From Actinomycetota bacterium (GTDB lineage: Bacteria > Actinomycetota > Acidimicrobiia > IMCC26256 > PALSA-555), in NCBI GenBank assembly GCA_003140175.1, contig PLJD01000056.1, forward strand, positions 4,385 to 36,594: a DNA stretch of 32,210 bases. Reading direction: 5' to 3'. The number at the start of each line of letters is the position of its first letter. Position 1 is the stretch's first letter. The notes beneath the pieces were generated by a model. It worked only from the letters and a program-made list of their open reading frames with translations. It did no database searches and was not told where the DNA came from. This document shows positions 25,447-32,210 of this stretch, one piece after another. The translations under genes were made by a program, and so were the position numbers.

Positions 25447-26568
25447 CTAGCTGTACTCGTTCCTCGATTTCCGTGTGGCTTCGGCCTGGCGCTGGGTCAC
25501 CTCGTGAATCCGTTGGCTTCGAGCCGTCACCGGACCCGGCTCGAGAGGCTCCTCGACACCGAGCCGGGCCAGCGCCGCGACGGTGTAAGGCCGGATCGCG
25601 CCGCCCATTTGGGCGAAGCGCAAGTCGTCGGACTCACCCTTGTCGAACAGCATTGCGGCCAAGAGCAAGATCGCGAGCATCTTGTACAGCGCGAGCGCCA
25701 CGTACCAGTCCCGGTACCGGACCGTTATACCGGTGAGCCGCTGGTACAGCTCCACCATCTCATCCGGCGTCAACGCCCCAGGAAGGGACGTGAACGAGCC
25801 CGCCATCGTCCAGTTGGATTCCGCCCACGCCAGGTCGGTCAACGGGTCCCCGACGGAGGTCATCTCCCAGTCGAACACGGCGCTGACCGCATCGTTCTCG
25901 AACGCAAAGTTCCCCGGCTTGGCGTCGCCATGCACCAGCGTGACGGTCGGGCACTGCTCGGGGAGCTGTGCCCGCAACTCACGGCCCAGCCGCTCGAGCG
26001 CGGGCAGTGGGCCGCGCTGCACGCGACGCATCTCCGACGTCCACCAGTCGAGCTCACGCTCCAGGAAACCGCTTCCGCCACCGAGGAACCCGAGCCCGGC
26101 GGCCGTCACATCGACGAGGTGGATAGCGACGAGGCTCTCAACAAAGCTGTGCGACATGCGACGAAGCCGATCCCGCGAGCCAGCGAGCACTTCGGGGACC
26201 ACCCGCTCATACACGGTGCCGCCGACACGCTCCATCACATAGAACGGACGTCCGAGGACACCACCCGTCCCCTCGTACCAGAGCACCTTCGGCGAAGGCA
26301 CGGGCGTGGGCTCCAGTGCCCGGAGGATCTCGAACTGCTTCTTGAGGTCGTAAGGCTCGAGCAGACCAGGCTCGGGCGGACGCACGCGCAACACAACGTC
26401 CCGGCGGTGCTGGTCACCGCGGGCCGACCACGCGAGGGTGAGCTGGATCGTCTCTGCCGAGTGGCCGAGCTCGACGCGATCCAAGCCCTCGACGCGCACC
26501 TCGTCCGCGTCGGCGAGCTGGACCGCAAACCAGTCCCGAAGCGGGTCGCTCGGCCCGTCGATGCTCAT
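25447..26568 (-). CDS. APH-family phosphotransferase (ACAD10/FadE36-type kinase domain)
   Basis: A 373-residue kinase-fold protein. The catalytic loop reads VHGDAKPGNFAF near residue 210 and the metal motif FDWEMTSVGDPLTDLAW follows near 230. The nucleotide-binding N-lobe has VVLRVRPPE and ILRALEPTPVPSPKVLWYE. These proteins resemble the N-terminal kinase domain of ACAD10 and FadE36-associated kinases, which phosphorylate 4-hydroxyacyl-CoA intermediates so that they can be dephosphorylated to enoyl-CoA; a role here is inference. ATG 26568 has no strong ribosome site. It is divergent from the lipocalin-like gene (26670) across a 101-nt gap. Distinct in sequence from the kinase at 1224. Confidence 0.85.
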   Translation of the reverse strand: MSIDGPSDPLRDWFAVQLADADEVRVEGLDRVELGHSAETIQLTLAWSARGDQHRRDVVLRVRPPEPGLLEPYDLKKQFEILRALEPTPVPSPKVLWYEGTGGVLGRPFYVMERVGGTVYERVVPEVLAGSRDRLRRMSHSFVESLVAIHLVDVTAAGLGFLGGGSGFLERELDWWTSEMRRVQRGPLPALERLGRELRAQLPEQCPTVTLVHGDAKPGNFAFENDAVSAVFDWEMTSVGDPLTDLAWAESNWTMAGSFTSLPGALTPDEMVELYQRLTGITVRYRDWYVALALYKMLAILLLAAMLFDKGESDDLRFAQMGGAIRPYTVAALARLGVEEPLEPGPVTARSQRIHEVTQRQAEATRKSRNEYS

Positions 26569-26669
26569 AGGCGAGGACCACGGGGAACGAAGGTCGCCAC
26601 AGCGTGCCAACGTACGTGTTCATAAAGGGTGCCATCGAATCCCGACGCCCGCGGGCCGGAAGGATCTAG

Positions 26670-27740
26670 ATGCCATACAGCGCCTGGGATGAGTACTTCA
26701 TCCATCAACTGCCTCGAACGTTGGACCAGGTCAGTGACTCCGAGAAGAGCTGGTCGGACCGGTGCTACTTCAACGCGCACTCCCCCGACGGCATGGTCCT
26801 CCTCGTCACCGGCTACGGGAACAACCCCAACACCCAGAGCGCTCACGGTTACGCCAAACTGAGCCTCGCCGACGGCCGGCACTGGGACCTCGACGCAGTT
26901 CGGAAGTGCACAACTGACCGCGGAGACCTCTATGCCGGGCCGATGCGGTGGACCTGCGTCGAGCCGCTCGAACGGTGGAAGCTCGAGCTTGGCCCCAATG
27001 CCTCCGGGATCGAGTGGGAGCTGCACTACGAGTCACGAGCCCCGATGTGGGAGTTGCTCCCAATCATCATCCGAAAGCAGGGGCGGGTCCTCGCGGACAT
27101 GCATCACATAAAGCAGCCCGCGCGCTACTCGGGCTGGATCAAGGTCGACGGCGAAGAGATCTCGGTCGACGGCTTCTTCGGCGGACGCGACCGGACCTTC
27201 GGTGTGCGCGTCTCGGAGCAGATCGACTTCTGGTTGTGGTTCGAGGCCGTGTTCGAAGACCGCGCGATCGAAGCGTGGGTGTGGGAATCGTCGGACGGAG
27301 CGGTGCAGTACGTCGACGGCGGGATCACCTTCAACGACGGCAGGCTCTCGAAGCGCTTCGTCAAGTTCGAGCATGACATCGAGTTCAATGGCGACCGCAA
27401 GCGCCCGGCCCGCGCCGATATCGTGTTCGTCGACGACGACGGCGACAAGGTCAACGTCACCGCCCACGCGGCAAATCAGGACGTCGGCGTCTATTACGGG
27501 CTGGGGCACTCCCGGCGGCAGGTGAGCGGCGGCGGGCTCTCGTTCTACACATGGAAAGGCACCGAGCCGGCCGATCTCGAGGAGGTCGAGTCGCGGGCAG
27601 TGTCGATGGACCAGTTGATGCACTACGAGATGGAAGGGATGGCGGGTCTCGGCATCTTCGAGCTCTTGGTCCAGGGCGACGGATATTCGCGATATCCGAC
27701 CTGGAGGCCGACGACGCGAGACGCGAAGCGCCGGCGTTGA
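26670..27740 (+). CDS. DUF7064/DUF7065-like (hydroxyneurosporene synthase/CrtC-fold) protein
   Basis: A 356-residue soluble protein without signal peptide. The beta-rich sequence, with segments such as DGMVLLVTGYGNNPNTQSAH, YAGPMRWTCVEPLERWKLEL, GFFGGRDRTFGVR and FWLWFEAVFEDRAIEAWVWE, suggests a double lipocalin-like (CrtC/AttH) fold, which in carotenoid biosynthesis binds hydrophobic substrates. Such proteins recur next to ACAD10-like kinases and acyl-CoA genes in actinobacteria. ATG 26670 has GGAAGGA 6 nt upstream. I do not recognise a catalytic motif, so the function (perhaps lipid or steroid binding) is not assigned. The gene ends 8 nt before a truncated integrase. Confidence 0.65.
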   Translation: MPYSAWDEYFIHQLPRTLDQVSDSEKSWSDRCYFNAHSPDGMVLLVTGYGNNPNTQSAHGYAKLSLADGRHWDLDAVRKCTTDRGDLYAGPMRWTCVEPLERWKLELGPNASGIEWELHYESRAPMWELLPIIIRKQGRVLADMHHIKQPARYSGWIKVDGEEISVDGFFGGRDRTFGVRVSEQIDFWLWFEAVFEDRAIEAWVWESSDGAVQYVDGGITFNDGRLSKRFVKFEHDIEFNGDRKRPARADIVFVDDDGDKVNVTAHAANQDVGVYYGLGHSRRQVSGGGLSFYTWKGTEPADLEEVESRAVSMDQLMHYEMEGMAGLGIFELLVQGDGYSRYPTWRPTTRDAKRRR

Positions 27741-27747
27741 GGTGGGC

Positions 27748-28215
27748 GCGTCCTGCGCCGGGGTTTCGCACCAGCAGTCGGCTCCTGACGGCACCCGCGA
27801 GCGTCTTTCGCAGGATCTGGTGGCACTTGTGAACGGTCGTCGGCGCCAGCTGCTCCGAGAGCTCGTTGACCCACTCCTGGATGGCCTGGTGCTCGAGCCG
27901 AGCCAAGGCCACATCACCGAACGCCGGGAGGATCTGCGTCCTGACGTAGACCTGGTCCCGGGCGAGCGTGCTGGGCCGGAGAGCCTGCCGCTCTGACTCC
28001 TGGAACCGGACCAGCCAGTCTCGAAGGCGCATCCGCCCTCTCGCAGGATCGATCCACGACCCTTCAGCCTTGGTGACCTCAGCGACCGACAGGAAACGCT
28101 CAGCGTCGCTTCGCCTAGCGAACTGCTTGGATCGCTCGCGCCCGTCTGGGCCCCGGTACCGAGCCAGGTAGACCGTGCGCCCGTTGTCCAGCTTCCGCCG
28201 TCGTACGTGACCCAT
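27748..28215 (-). pseudogene. Truncated tyrosine-recombinase integrase (N-terminal part)
   Basis: The first 156 residues of a phage-type integrase: MGHVRRRKLDNGRTVYLARY, then GPDGRERSKQFARRSDAERF (arm-type DNA-binding domain), DWLVRFQESERQALRPSTLA and ILRKTLAGAVRSRLLVRNP (core-binding domain). Homology stops around residue 156 and the catalytic domain with the R...HxxR...Y residues is missing; the frame runs on into the opposite-strand gene with unrelated sequence. ATG 28215 is the natural start. It begins 97 nt from the tRNA-Val 3' half, the usual place for an integrase next to its attachment site. The break point near 27745 marks the edge of the catabolic island. Confidence 0.75.
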
Positions 28216-28279
28216 CGCGCCGACTACCCGAGAAGCCGCGGACTTTTCGCGGACTTGGGGCAGCTCCGGTCGGGGGGAC

Positions 28280-28292
28280 ACGCGCCAACAGG
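28280..28292. repeat. 13-bp direct repeat, copy 1
   Basis: ACGCGCCAACAGG occurs here and at 29471-29483, on either side of the two-gene toxin-antitoxin-like module. Both copies are followed, after different distances, by a doubled CCGCGGCCCA. It may mark an insertion or duplication boundary. Confidence 0.4.
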
Positions 28293-28312
28293 GGCTGTGA
28301 CCTGCGGTGTTG

Positions 28313-28362
28313 TGGTGGGCGGTAGAGGATTTGAACCTCTGACCCCTTCCGCGTCAATGAAG
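28313..28362 (-). other. 3' half of tRNA-Val(GAC): probable att site
   Basis: Read on the minus strand, these 50 bases match tRNA positions 27-76: anticodon stem CTTCA/GGAAG with one mismatched pair, loop TTGACGC with anticodon GAC (Val), a 5-nt variable loop, T-stem AGAGG/CCTCT with loop TTCAAAT, acceptor strand ACCGCCC, and A73-CCA. The 5' half (D-arm and 5' acceptor) is absent. This is what integration of an element at a tRNA leaves: attL or attR rebuilds or copies the 3' half. The adjacent integrase supports this. Confidence 0.7.
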
Positions 28363-28684
28363 TCATAGGGGTCGGTGGCCCGGTGACCGTAGGCGCGAAA
28401 AGGGTTCTGACGTGCGAAAACACTTGCCGCTGGTTTGTGCCCGTTGTCGACGTTTTTCGTTCTCCCGCGGCCCAGCCGCGGCCCAATCCCTGACAGTTAC
28501 GTCAGTTTTGCAGAGCACGCCTTTGCGCCCCCGGGTGAGACGTATGCGACCCGTTCCAGAGTTCGAATTGAGCTTGGCAGCGAGCCCGGTGGACTCGTGG
28601 CGTTTGTCAGGCGAGGTTTCGGATGTCCTTGGTGGGCCGACCAAAGGTCTGGGCCCTTCGGTGGGCGTCGAATAAGATGATCGC
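28363..28684. other. Intergenic region with a leaderless-type promoter
   Basis: No gene was recognised in this stretch. It contains the doubled CGCGGCCCA motif (28466-28485) and, at 28673-28678, a -10 of TAAGAT placed 7 nt before the GTG at 28685, which suggests a leaderless transcript for the next gene. No -35 is obvious. Confidence 0.5.
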
Positions 28685-28912
28685 GTGGCGGTTGAGCGCG
28701 CCGATGTGAGCCCGGAACTGCAGGCGGCGGTGGCACGTGCCCGCGCGGTGGCTGAGGTGGCCGGCGAGTTGTCGGCGCGGCGCCCAGGGCTGCCTCGCTC
28801 GCCGATTCCGGGCGCGGTTGCCGACGCGCTGGTTGCGTTGCTTCGCGACGGGACCTACGACGCGGCGATCGCACGCATCGTCGAAGACGATCCCGAACTG
28901 GCTGACTGCTAG
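28685..28912 (+). CDS. Small protein, possible antitoxin of a two-gene module
   Basis: A 75-residue, alanine-rich helical protein with Pro-Gly turns in the middle (RPGLPRSPIPGAV). It ends IVEDDPELADC. No established antitoxin motif is visible. It starts at GTG 28685, with a -10 element in the leaderless position. A TAG stop (28910-28912) separates it from the next gene in the same reading frame. Size, helical content, and a downstream partner starting 18 nt later suggest an antitoxin; this is inference. Confidence 0.5.
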   Translation: MAVERADVSPELQAAVARARAVAEVAGELSARRPGLPRSPIPGAVADALVALLRDGTYDAAIARIVEDDPELADC

Positions 28913-28930
28913 ACCGTCGAGCCCGCCTTC

Positions 28931-29362
28931 GTGCTCGTTATCGACGATCGCACGCTGCTGGCTGTCCTGGCCGAGCGGGCACCGGAACCGCTGCTACGAG
29001 CGGCCGATGCGGGCGAGGTGTTCACCACCCCAGCCTGGTACTACCGGCTCGCCCGGGCGGTCCACGACGTCGGATTCTCGGGATCGCTGTCCCGAATGGT
29101 CGAGGTCCTCGATGACGATCTCCGTCGGCAAGTGACTGACGCGCTCGACGAACTGCCCGCGACGATCGGGATCCTCTCGGCACGAGTGCTTGTGCCCGTG
29201 ATGGTGCAGCTCAGTCAGGTCCGTCGACTCAACTTGCTCAACTCTGAGGCCGTGGCCTCGGCAATGGTGCTCGGAGCCCACATCCAGGTGACTGTCGCCG
29301 GGGAACTGCTTCGGTCGGCCTGCTCAATCCTGGGTGTCGAACTCGACGTGATCTCGGTCTGA
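28931..29362 (+). CDS. PIN-like protein, possible toxin
   Basis: A 143-residue protein whose N-terminus MLVIDDRTLLAVLAERAPEP resembles the first strand and acidic residues of PIN-domain (VapC-type) nucleases. An Asn-Ser-Glu-Ala segment near residue 102 (NSEAVASAMVLGAHIQVT) could supply the central acidic residue and the following helix. The last acidic positions lie in LGVELDVISV. I am not certain of the family, as the middle part (residues 30-90) does not match typical VapC. It begins at GTG 28931, 18 nt after the upstream TAG and in the same frame. A toxin-antitoxin role is inferred from size and arrangement. Confidence 0.5.
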   Translation: MLVIDDRTLLAVLAERAPEPLLRAADAGEVFTTPAWYYRLARAVHDVGFSGSLSRMVEVLDDDLRRQVTDALDELPATIGILSARVLVPVMVQLSQVRRLNLLNSEAVASAMVLGAHIQVTVAGELLRSACSILGVELDVISV

Positions 29363-29470
29363 TCTCGGAGGACGGCGCTCAAGCGGCGACCCTCACTTTG
29401 GCAATCCGACCGATGGGGCGCCGTGACGAGGGCAAATGCCAGTTGACCTGCGAGGGTGCTTGTCGGCGCT

Positions 29471-29483
29471 ACGCGCCAACAGG
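29471..29483. repeat. 13-bp direct repeat, copy 2
   Basis: ACGCGCCAACAGG, identical to 28280-28292. It is followed by CCGCGGCCCAT twice in tandem (29501-29522). Together they lie in the gap between the toxin-like gene and the propeller gene. Confidence 0.4.
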
Positions 29484-29541
29484 CGTCGTCTCGCGACGAT
29501 CCGCGGCCCATCCGCGGCCCATCTCGGACGCGTGGGTGCGG

Positions 29542-30588
29542 CTACCCGGTGAATGTTGGTGTGACGACGACCGCAGCCGGAGGGGCGGTCGTCGTTGGGA
29601 ACGTCACAGTGGCCACCTTGTCGGCGCTCGCTTCCGTGAACCAGATGTTGCCGTCCGGTCCGACCGTGATAGAGACCGCAAAGCTGCTTGCAGTCGGGAT
29701 GGGGTACTCAGTGAAGGCGCCCGAGGTGGTCACCTCGGCGACATTGTTGGCGCTGGCGCCAGCCTCGGTGAACCAGATGTTCTGATCGGGCCCGACGGTG
29801 ATCCCGAACGGCTCGCTGTTGGCGGTGGGGACGGGGTACTCGGTGAAGGCGCCCGAGGTGGTCACCTTGGCCACCTGGTTGGCAAACGTCTCGGTCAACC
29901 AGAGGTTCCCATCCGGTCCGGCAGTGATGAAGTTGAGGCCGGCCGGGCTGCCCATCGAACCCGTGGGAGACGGGTACGTCGCGAGGATGGCGCCCGAGGT
30001 GTTCATCTTGACCACCTCGTTGGCACTGGTCGAGGTGAACCACAGGTTGCCATCGGGTCCCGCAGTGATGAAGGTGCTGTCGAACCCGAAGGGGTACTCG
30101 GTGATGCTGCCCGCAGGTGTCACCTTGGCCACCTCATGGTTGTTGTTCTCGGTGACCCAGAGATTGCCGTCCGGCCCCGCGGCGATCCCGAACGGCTTCG
30201 AGCCTGCGGTGGGGAACGTGTACTCGGTGATGGTGCCCGAGGGCGTCACCTTGGCCACCTTGTTCCCGGCGTTCTCGACGAACCACAGGTTGCCGTCGGG
30301 TCCCAGGACGATCACGCCCGGCTCGCTGTTGGCGGTGGGAATGGGATACTCGGTGACGACACCCGAGGGCGTAATCTTGGCCACCTGGTTCTTGGCGTTC
30401 TCGGTGAACCAGACGTTCCCGTCGGGTCCGGGCGTGATGCCCAAGGGCATGGCGCTTGCGGTTGGAACGGGGTATTCGATGATGTGGATGGACGGCGAGG
30501 CGGCGCCGGAGGTCCCGACGACCACCAGAGCGCTCAGCGCAACGGCGCTCAGGACCTGGGTTGCCCGGCGTGCCCCTCTACCAGCCAC
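29542..30588 (-). CDS. Secreted seven-bladed Vgb-like beta-propeller protein
   Basis: A 348-residue protein with a signal peptide (residues 1-30, hydrophobic core VLSAVALSALVVVG, cleavage near TSGAAS). Seven tandem blades of about 40 residues each carry the repeat GPDGN-(L/V/I)-WFTE followed by a VAKVT-SG-TEYP strand; the seventh is partly modified. This matches virginiamycin-B-lyase/streptogramin-lyase-like (Vgb) propellers. GTG 30588 has AGGGGA at 8 nt. Vgb lyase is cytoplasmic and opens a lactone ring; the signal peptide here and the lack of an assigned catalytic His suggest a surface or secreted binding protein instead. The C-terminal tail is Thr/Pro-rich. Confidence 0.8.
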   Translation of the reverse strand: MAGRGARRATQVLSAVALSALVVVGTSGAASPSIHIIEYPVPTASAMPLGITPGPDGNVWFTENAKNQVAKITPSGVVTEYPIPTANSEPGVIVLGPDGNLWFVENAGNKVAKVTPSGTITEYTFPTAGSKPFGIAAGPDGNLWVTENNNHEVAKVTPAGSITEYPFGFDSTFITAGPDGNLWFTSTSANEVVKMNTSGAILATYPSPTGSMGSPAGLNFITAGPDGNLWLTETFANQVAKVTTSGAFTEYPVPTANSEPFGITVGPDQNIWFTEAGASANNVAEVTTSGAFTEYPIPTASSFAVSITVGPDGNIWFTEASADKVATVTFPTTTAPPAAVVVTPTFTG

Positions 30589-30727
30589 GACGTGTCCCCT
30601 TTGCTTGCTCGGACGGGAGGTGCCCGCGGTTGCGGGTCACCTTTCGCAGTCGAGCGTTCACCGACACCTTGCCGATCATGGTTGAAGTGGCTCCGGATGA
30701 AGACCGTGTGGAAGAGCTGTGCCTCCG

Positions 30728-31243
30728 TTACTTGCCCGTGCACGCCCCTTCACCCGCGGCATCTTCGAGCCCATAAGCGCGAGCCAGCGAGTCGGCCCCC
30801 AAGAACGGACTCTGCTTGCTCGACAGAAGCTGTGGATCAGCCTTCAGCGCCTTGAGTTCGTTCTGGTTCGTGCTCAGGAACTTTGTGATCTTCGACTGGT
30901 CGCGCTTGGGAGGTTTCAGGGCTCGGGTCTTGTTGATCTGATTCTGGACGACGGTCGCAAACGCGGTGACGAACGCGGTGATTTCCTGGGCGGAGGGTGA
31001 GCCGCTTTTGAGGTTGGCGAACTGCTGCAGCACTTGCACCGACGCCACGTTTGCAGCGGCACAGAGCGCGTTGGCTTGCATGATGAACTGTGCCTTGGTC
31101 AGCGGCTTGGTGCTCTTGGCCGATAGCCCCAACTCAGCGGACGCGGGTGTGCCGAGCCGGGTACTCGCGGCGACGCTGCTCCCCGCCGCGACGATCCCGG
31201 TGGCGACAACCAAACCCGCGACGACGACTCGGCGAACATTCAT
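30728..31243 (-). CDS. Small secreted protein of unknown function
   Basis: A 171-residue protein with a Sec signal peptide (MNVRRVVVAGLVVATGIVAA, cleavage probably after SSVAAS). The mature part begins KPLTKAQFIMQANALCAAAN, a pattern seen in many small secreted actinobacterial proteins, and is mostly helical and Lys/Gln-rich. ATG 31243 has GGAGGCAGGG upstream, and TAATCT (31279-31274 on the minus strand) is a good -10. No function can be assigned. It lies between the propeller gene and the excisionase-like gene, possibly cargo of a mobile region. Confidence 0.7.
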   Translation of the reverse strand: MNVRRVVVAGLVVATGIVAAGSSVAASTRLGTPASAELGLSAKSTKPLTKAQFIMQANALCAAANVASVQVLQQFANLKSGSPSAQEITAFVTAFATVVQNQINKTRALKPPKRDQSKITKFLSTNQNELKALKADPQLLSSKQSPFLGADSLARAYGLEDAAGEGACTGK

Positions 31244-31273
31244 CCCTGCCTCCCGCCCAAAGCACCTTCGCGT

Positions 31274-31279
31274 AGATTA
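31274..31279 (-). promoter_or_regulatory. -10 element for the small secreted protein
   Basis: TAATCT on the minus strand, 31 nt before ATG 31243; its position and the GGAGG ribosome site between them support a normal leadered promoter. No -35 recognised. Confidence 0.4.
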
Positions 31280-31326
31280 CCCGAAAACCCCGGCGCAAGG
31301 GTAGTGGCCAGCTTGGCTCGATGCAC

Positions 31327-31339
31327 GCCCAAACTGGGC
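31327..31339 (-). terminator. Weak hairpin after the excisionase-like gene
   Basis: GCCCA/TGGGC arms with a three-base loop, in the gap between the excisionase-like gene and the small secreted protein gene. No T-run follows, so termination activity is doubtful. Confidence 0.2.
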
Positions 31340-31398
31340 AGGCCCCCGGCAGCCATCGCGATCAGGGACTTTGCTGCGCGTTGGCGCTCACTGTTTGA

Positions 31399-31620
31399 TC
31401 ATCTGGCGTGGGGATCTCGTTGTGTTTGGAGCCAGTGTTCGATGTCCTCGGCGCGGTAGCGGACGTGGCGGCCGACGCGGTAGCTGGCGGGTCCTTGGCG
31501 GTGGTGGCGCCACTGGTAGATGGTGGCGATGGGTACGCCGAGGTAGTCGGCGAGCTCTGGGATGCTGAGCAGTCGGTCGCCGCGCCCGTGGTCGCGTCGC
31601 GGCGTGGGGTTAGCGGTCAT
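31399..31620 (-). CDS. Excisionase/AlpA-type helix-turn-helix protein
   Basis: A 73-residue protein with a MerR/AlpA-type winged helix-turn-helix: LLSIPELADYLGVPIATIYQ (residues 17-36) then GPASYRVGRHVRYRAEDIEHWL (43-64). Such proteins act as excisionases or regulators in integrative elements, bending DNA at the attachment site. Its ATG (31620) overlaps the end of the upstream ribbon-helix-helix gene, so they form one operon. A partial integrase on the opposite strand is at 32032. The family call is firm; the exact role is inference. Confidence 0.82.
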   Translation of the reverse strand: MTANPTPRRDHGRGDRLLSIPELADYLGVPIATIYQWRHHRQGPASYRVGRHVRYRAEDIEHWLQTQRDPHAR

Positions 31621-31822
31621 CGGATGCGCGGCGTGCGACGAGTTGGTGTTCGAGGAGTCTGGCAACGGTGTGGCTACGTGTTGCTCCGAGGTGGCGGGCG
31701 AGAGTGTCGAGCGCGGCCCGTTCGGCGCTGGAGAGTGCGACGGTGAGCGGGCTGCGTCCTTTGTCGCGTCGCACGAGCTGTCGCGGGCTGGGCTCGTCGT
31801 GTTCGTCGGCAAACGGTCGCAA
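31610..31822 (-). CDS. Ribbon-helix-helix (CopG-like) small protein
   Basis: A 70-residue basic protein. The central part, SPLTVALSSAERAALDTLARHL, has the beta-strand then two helices expected for a ribbon-helix-helix DNA-binding protein. The start is uncertain: TTG 31822 gives the full frame, but a GTG further in would also keep the domain. The stop overlaps the excisionase-like ATG by 11 nt. It probably autoregulates the pair, or acts as an antitoxin; no toxin gene is present beside it. Confidence 0.55.
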   Translation of the reverse strand: MRPFADEHDEPSPRQLVRRDKGRSPLTVALSSAERAALDTLARHLGATRSHTVARLLEHQLVARRASDDR

Positions 31823-32031
31823 GCTGCGACACCCAACGCCAAACGATGCGCACTGACGAGAAGCGACGCGTTGGTTGACGCGCGCGGTCGTGCACGAGAC
31901 GCTTCACAAGCGCCCAGAGTCGTGTCATCAATAGCAGCCGAGTACATAACTGGACCCGCGCTCACCAAAGGGCTCTACGGTCCGTACAGCGGCTCTCAGC
32001 ACGCCTTGCGTTCGATCACGAGGTGGCGTCG

Positions 32032-32210
32032 ATGCCTCACATTGAGAAGCGGCGTCGCGGCAGCGACACCGTCTGGCGCGCTCGCTATCGCGGCTCGGAC
32101 GGGCGTGAGCGGTCTAGGAGCTTCGTGCGCAGAATCGACGCCGAAGCCTTCCTGGCCACGACAGAGAGCACGAAGCTCCGTGGCGAATGGGAGTGTCTGG
32201 TGCTCTGTGT
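32032..32210 (+). CDS. Tyrosine integrase, N-terminus, partial (runs off window)
   Basis: An ATG at 32032 opens a frame to the end of the window reading MPHIEKRRRGSDTVWRARYR then GSDGRERSRSFVRRIDAEAF. It matches the arm-binding N-terminus of actinobacterial phage integrases and is similar to the truncated one at 27748-28215. The catalytic part lies outside the window. Homologues usually continue with a DP (WIDP-like) segment where this reads EWECLVLC, so the frame may already be broken. It is divergent from the excisionase-like operon. Confidence 0.65.
   Translation, partial: MPHIEKRRRGSDTVWRARYRGSDGRERSRSFVRRIDAEAFLATTESTKLRGEWECLVLC

Noticed and set aside
27457..27747. Long minus-strand frame continuing the integrase
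   Set aside because: It is antisense to the DUF7065-like gene and shows no recombinase catalytic residues; only the part from 27748 is integrase-like.
1..32210. CRISPR array or phage structural genes
   Set aside because: No regularly spaced repeats and no capsid, terminase or tail proteins were seen on either strand.

Overview
The window is high-GC DNA from an F420-using actinomycete-type bacterium (Actinomycetota, order not determinable by eye). The reasons are the LLM-class/F420-type oxidoreductases, the paired FadE-type acyl-CoA dehydrogenases, the SCP2-type thiolase with a DUF35 partner, frequent GTG starts, and short or nearly leaderless 5' ends with TANNNT -10 elements.

Positions 1-27,740 are a catabolic island built for CoA-thioester chemistry. 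(i) A plus-strand operon (160-5540): LLM oxidoreductase, APH-type kinase and two acyl-CoA synthetases. (ii) A minus-strand operon (8219-5570): two acyl-CoA dehydrogenase subunits and a SnoaL-like protein. (iii) A minus-strand operon (11628-8813): enoyl-CoA hydratase-like protein, acyl-CoA synthetase and SnoaL-like protein, divergent from (iv) a plus-strand pair of acyl-CoA dehydrogenase subunits (11713-13883). (v) A minus-strand pair, SMP-30-type lactonase and FadD17-like ligase (16338-13863), divergent from (vi) a TetR regulator (16468-17163), an amidohydrolase and a second LLM oxidoreductase. (vii) A second TetR paralogue, a decayed LLM gene, and a thiolase/OB-fold pair. (viii) A second amidohydrolase, a kinase, and a lipocalin-like DUF protein. 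Together these could activate an acid, dehydrogenate, hydrate and thiolytically cleave it; the substrate is not identifiable from sequence, though the content resembles steroid or alicyclic side-chain degradation.

The most striking signal is a 20-bp near-palindrome centred on GACGTC (consensus close to TGAKATCGACGTCGATMTCA) at six places: 86-105, 8261-8280, 11699-11718, 16370-16389, 17174-17193 and 23085-23104. Each lies at a promoter or operon head, including both sides of the TetR gene at 16468. I read it as the operator of one local TetR regulon that ties nearly the whole island together.

The island also carries several decaying genes: two kinase fragments, an LLM gene with a frameshift and a possible Rieske-like tail, the C-terminal domain of a CocE/NonD hydrolase, and an alpha/beta-hydrolase fragment.

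Positions 27,745-32,210 are a mobile or accessory region: a truncated tyrosine integrase, the 3' half of a tRNA-Val(GAC) that looks like an attachment site, a possible toxin-antitoxin pair in one frame separated by a TAG, a secreted seven-bladed Vgb-like propeller protein, a small secreted protein, a ribbon-helix-helix/excisionase pair, and the start of a second integrase that runs off the window.
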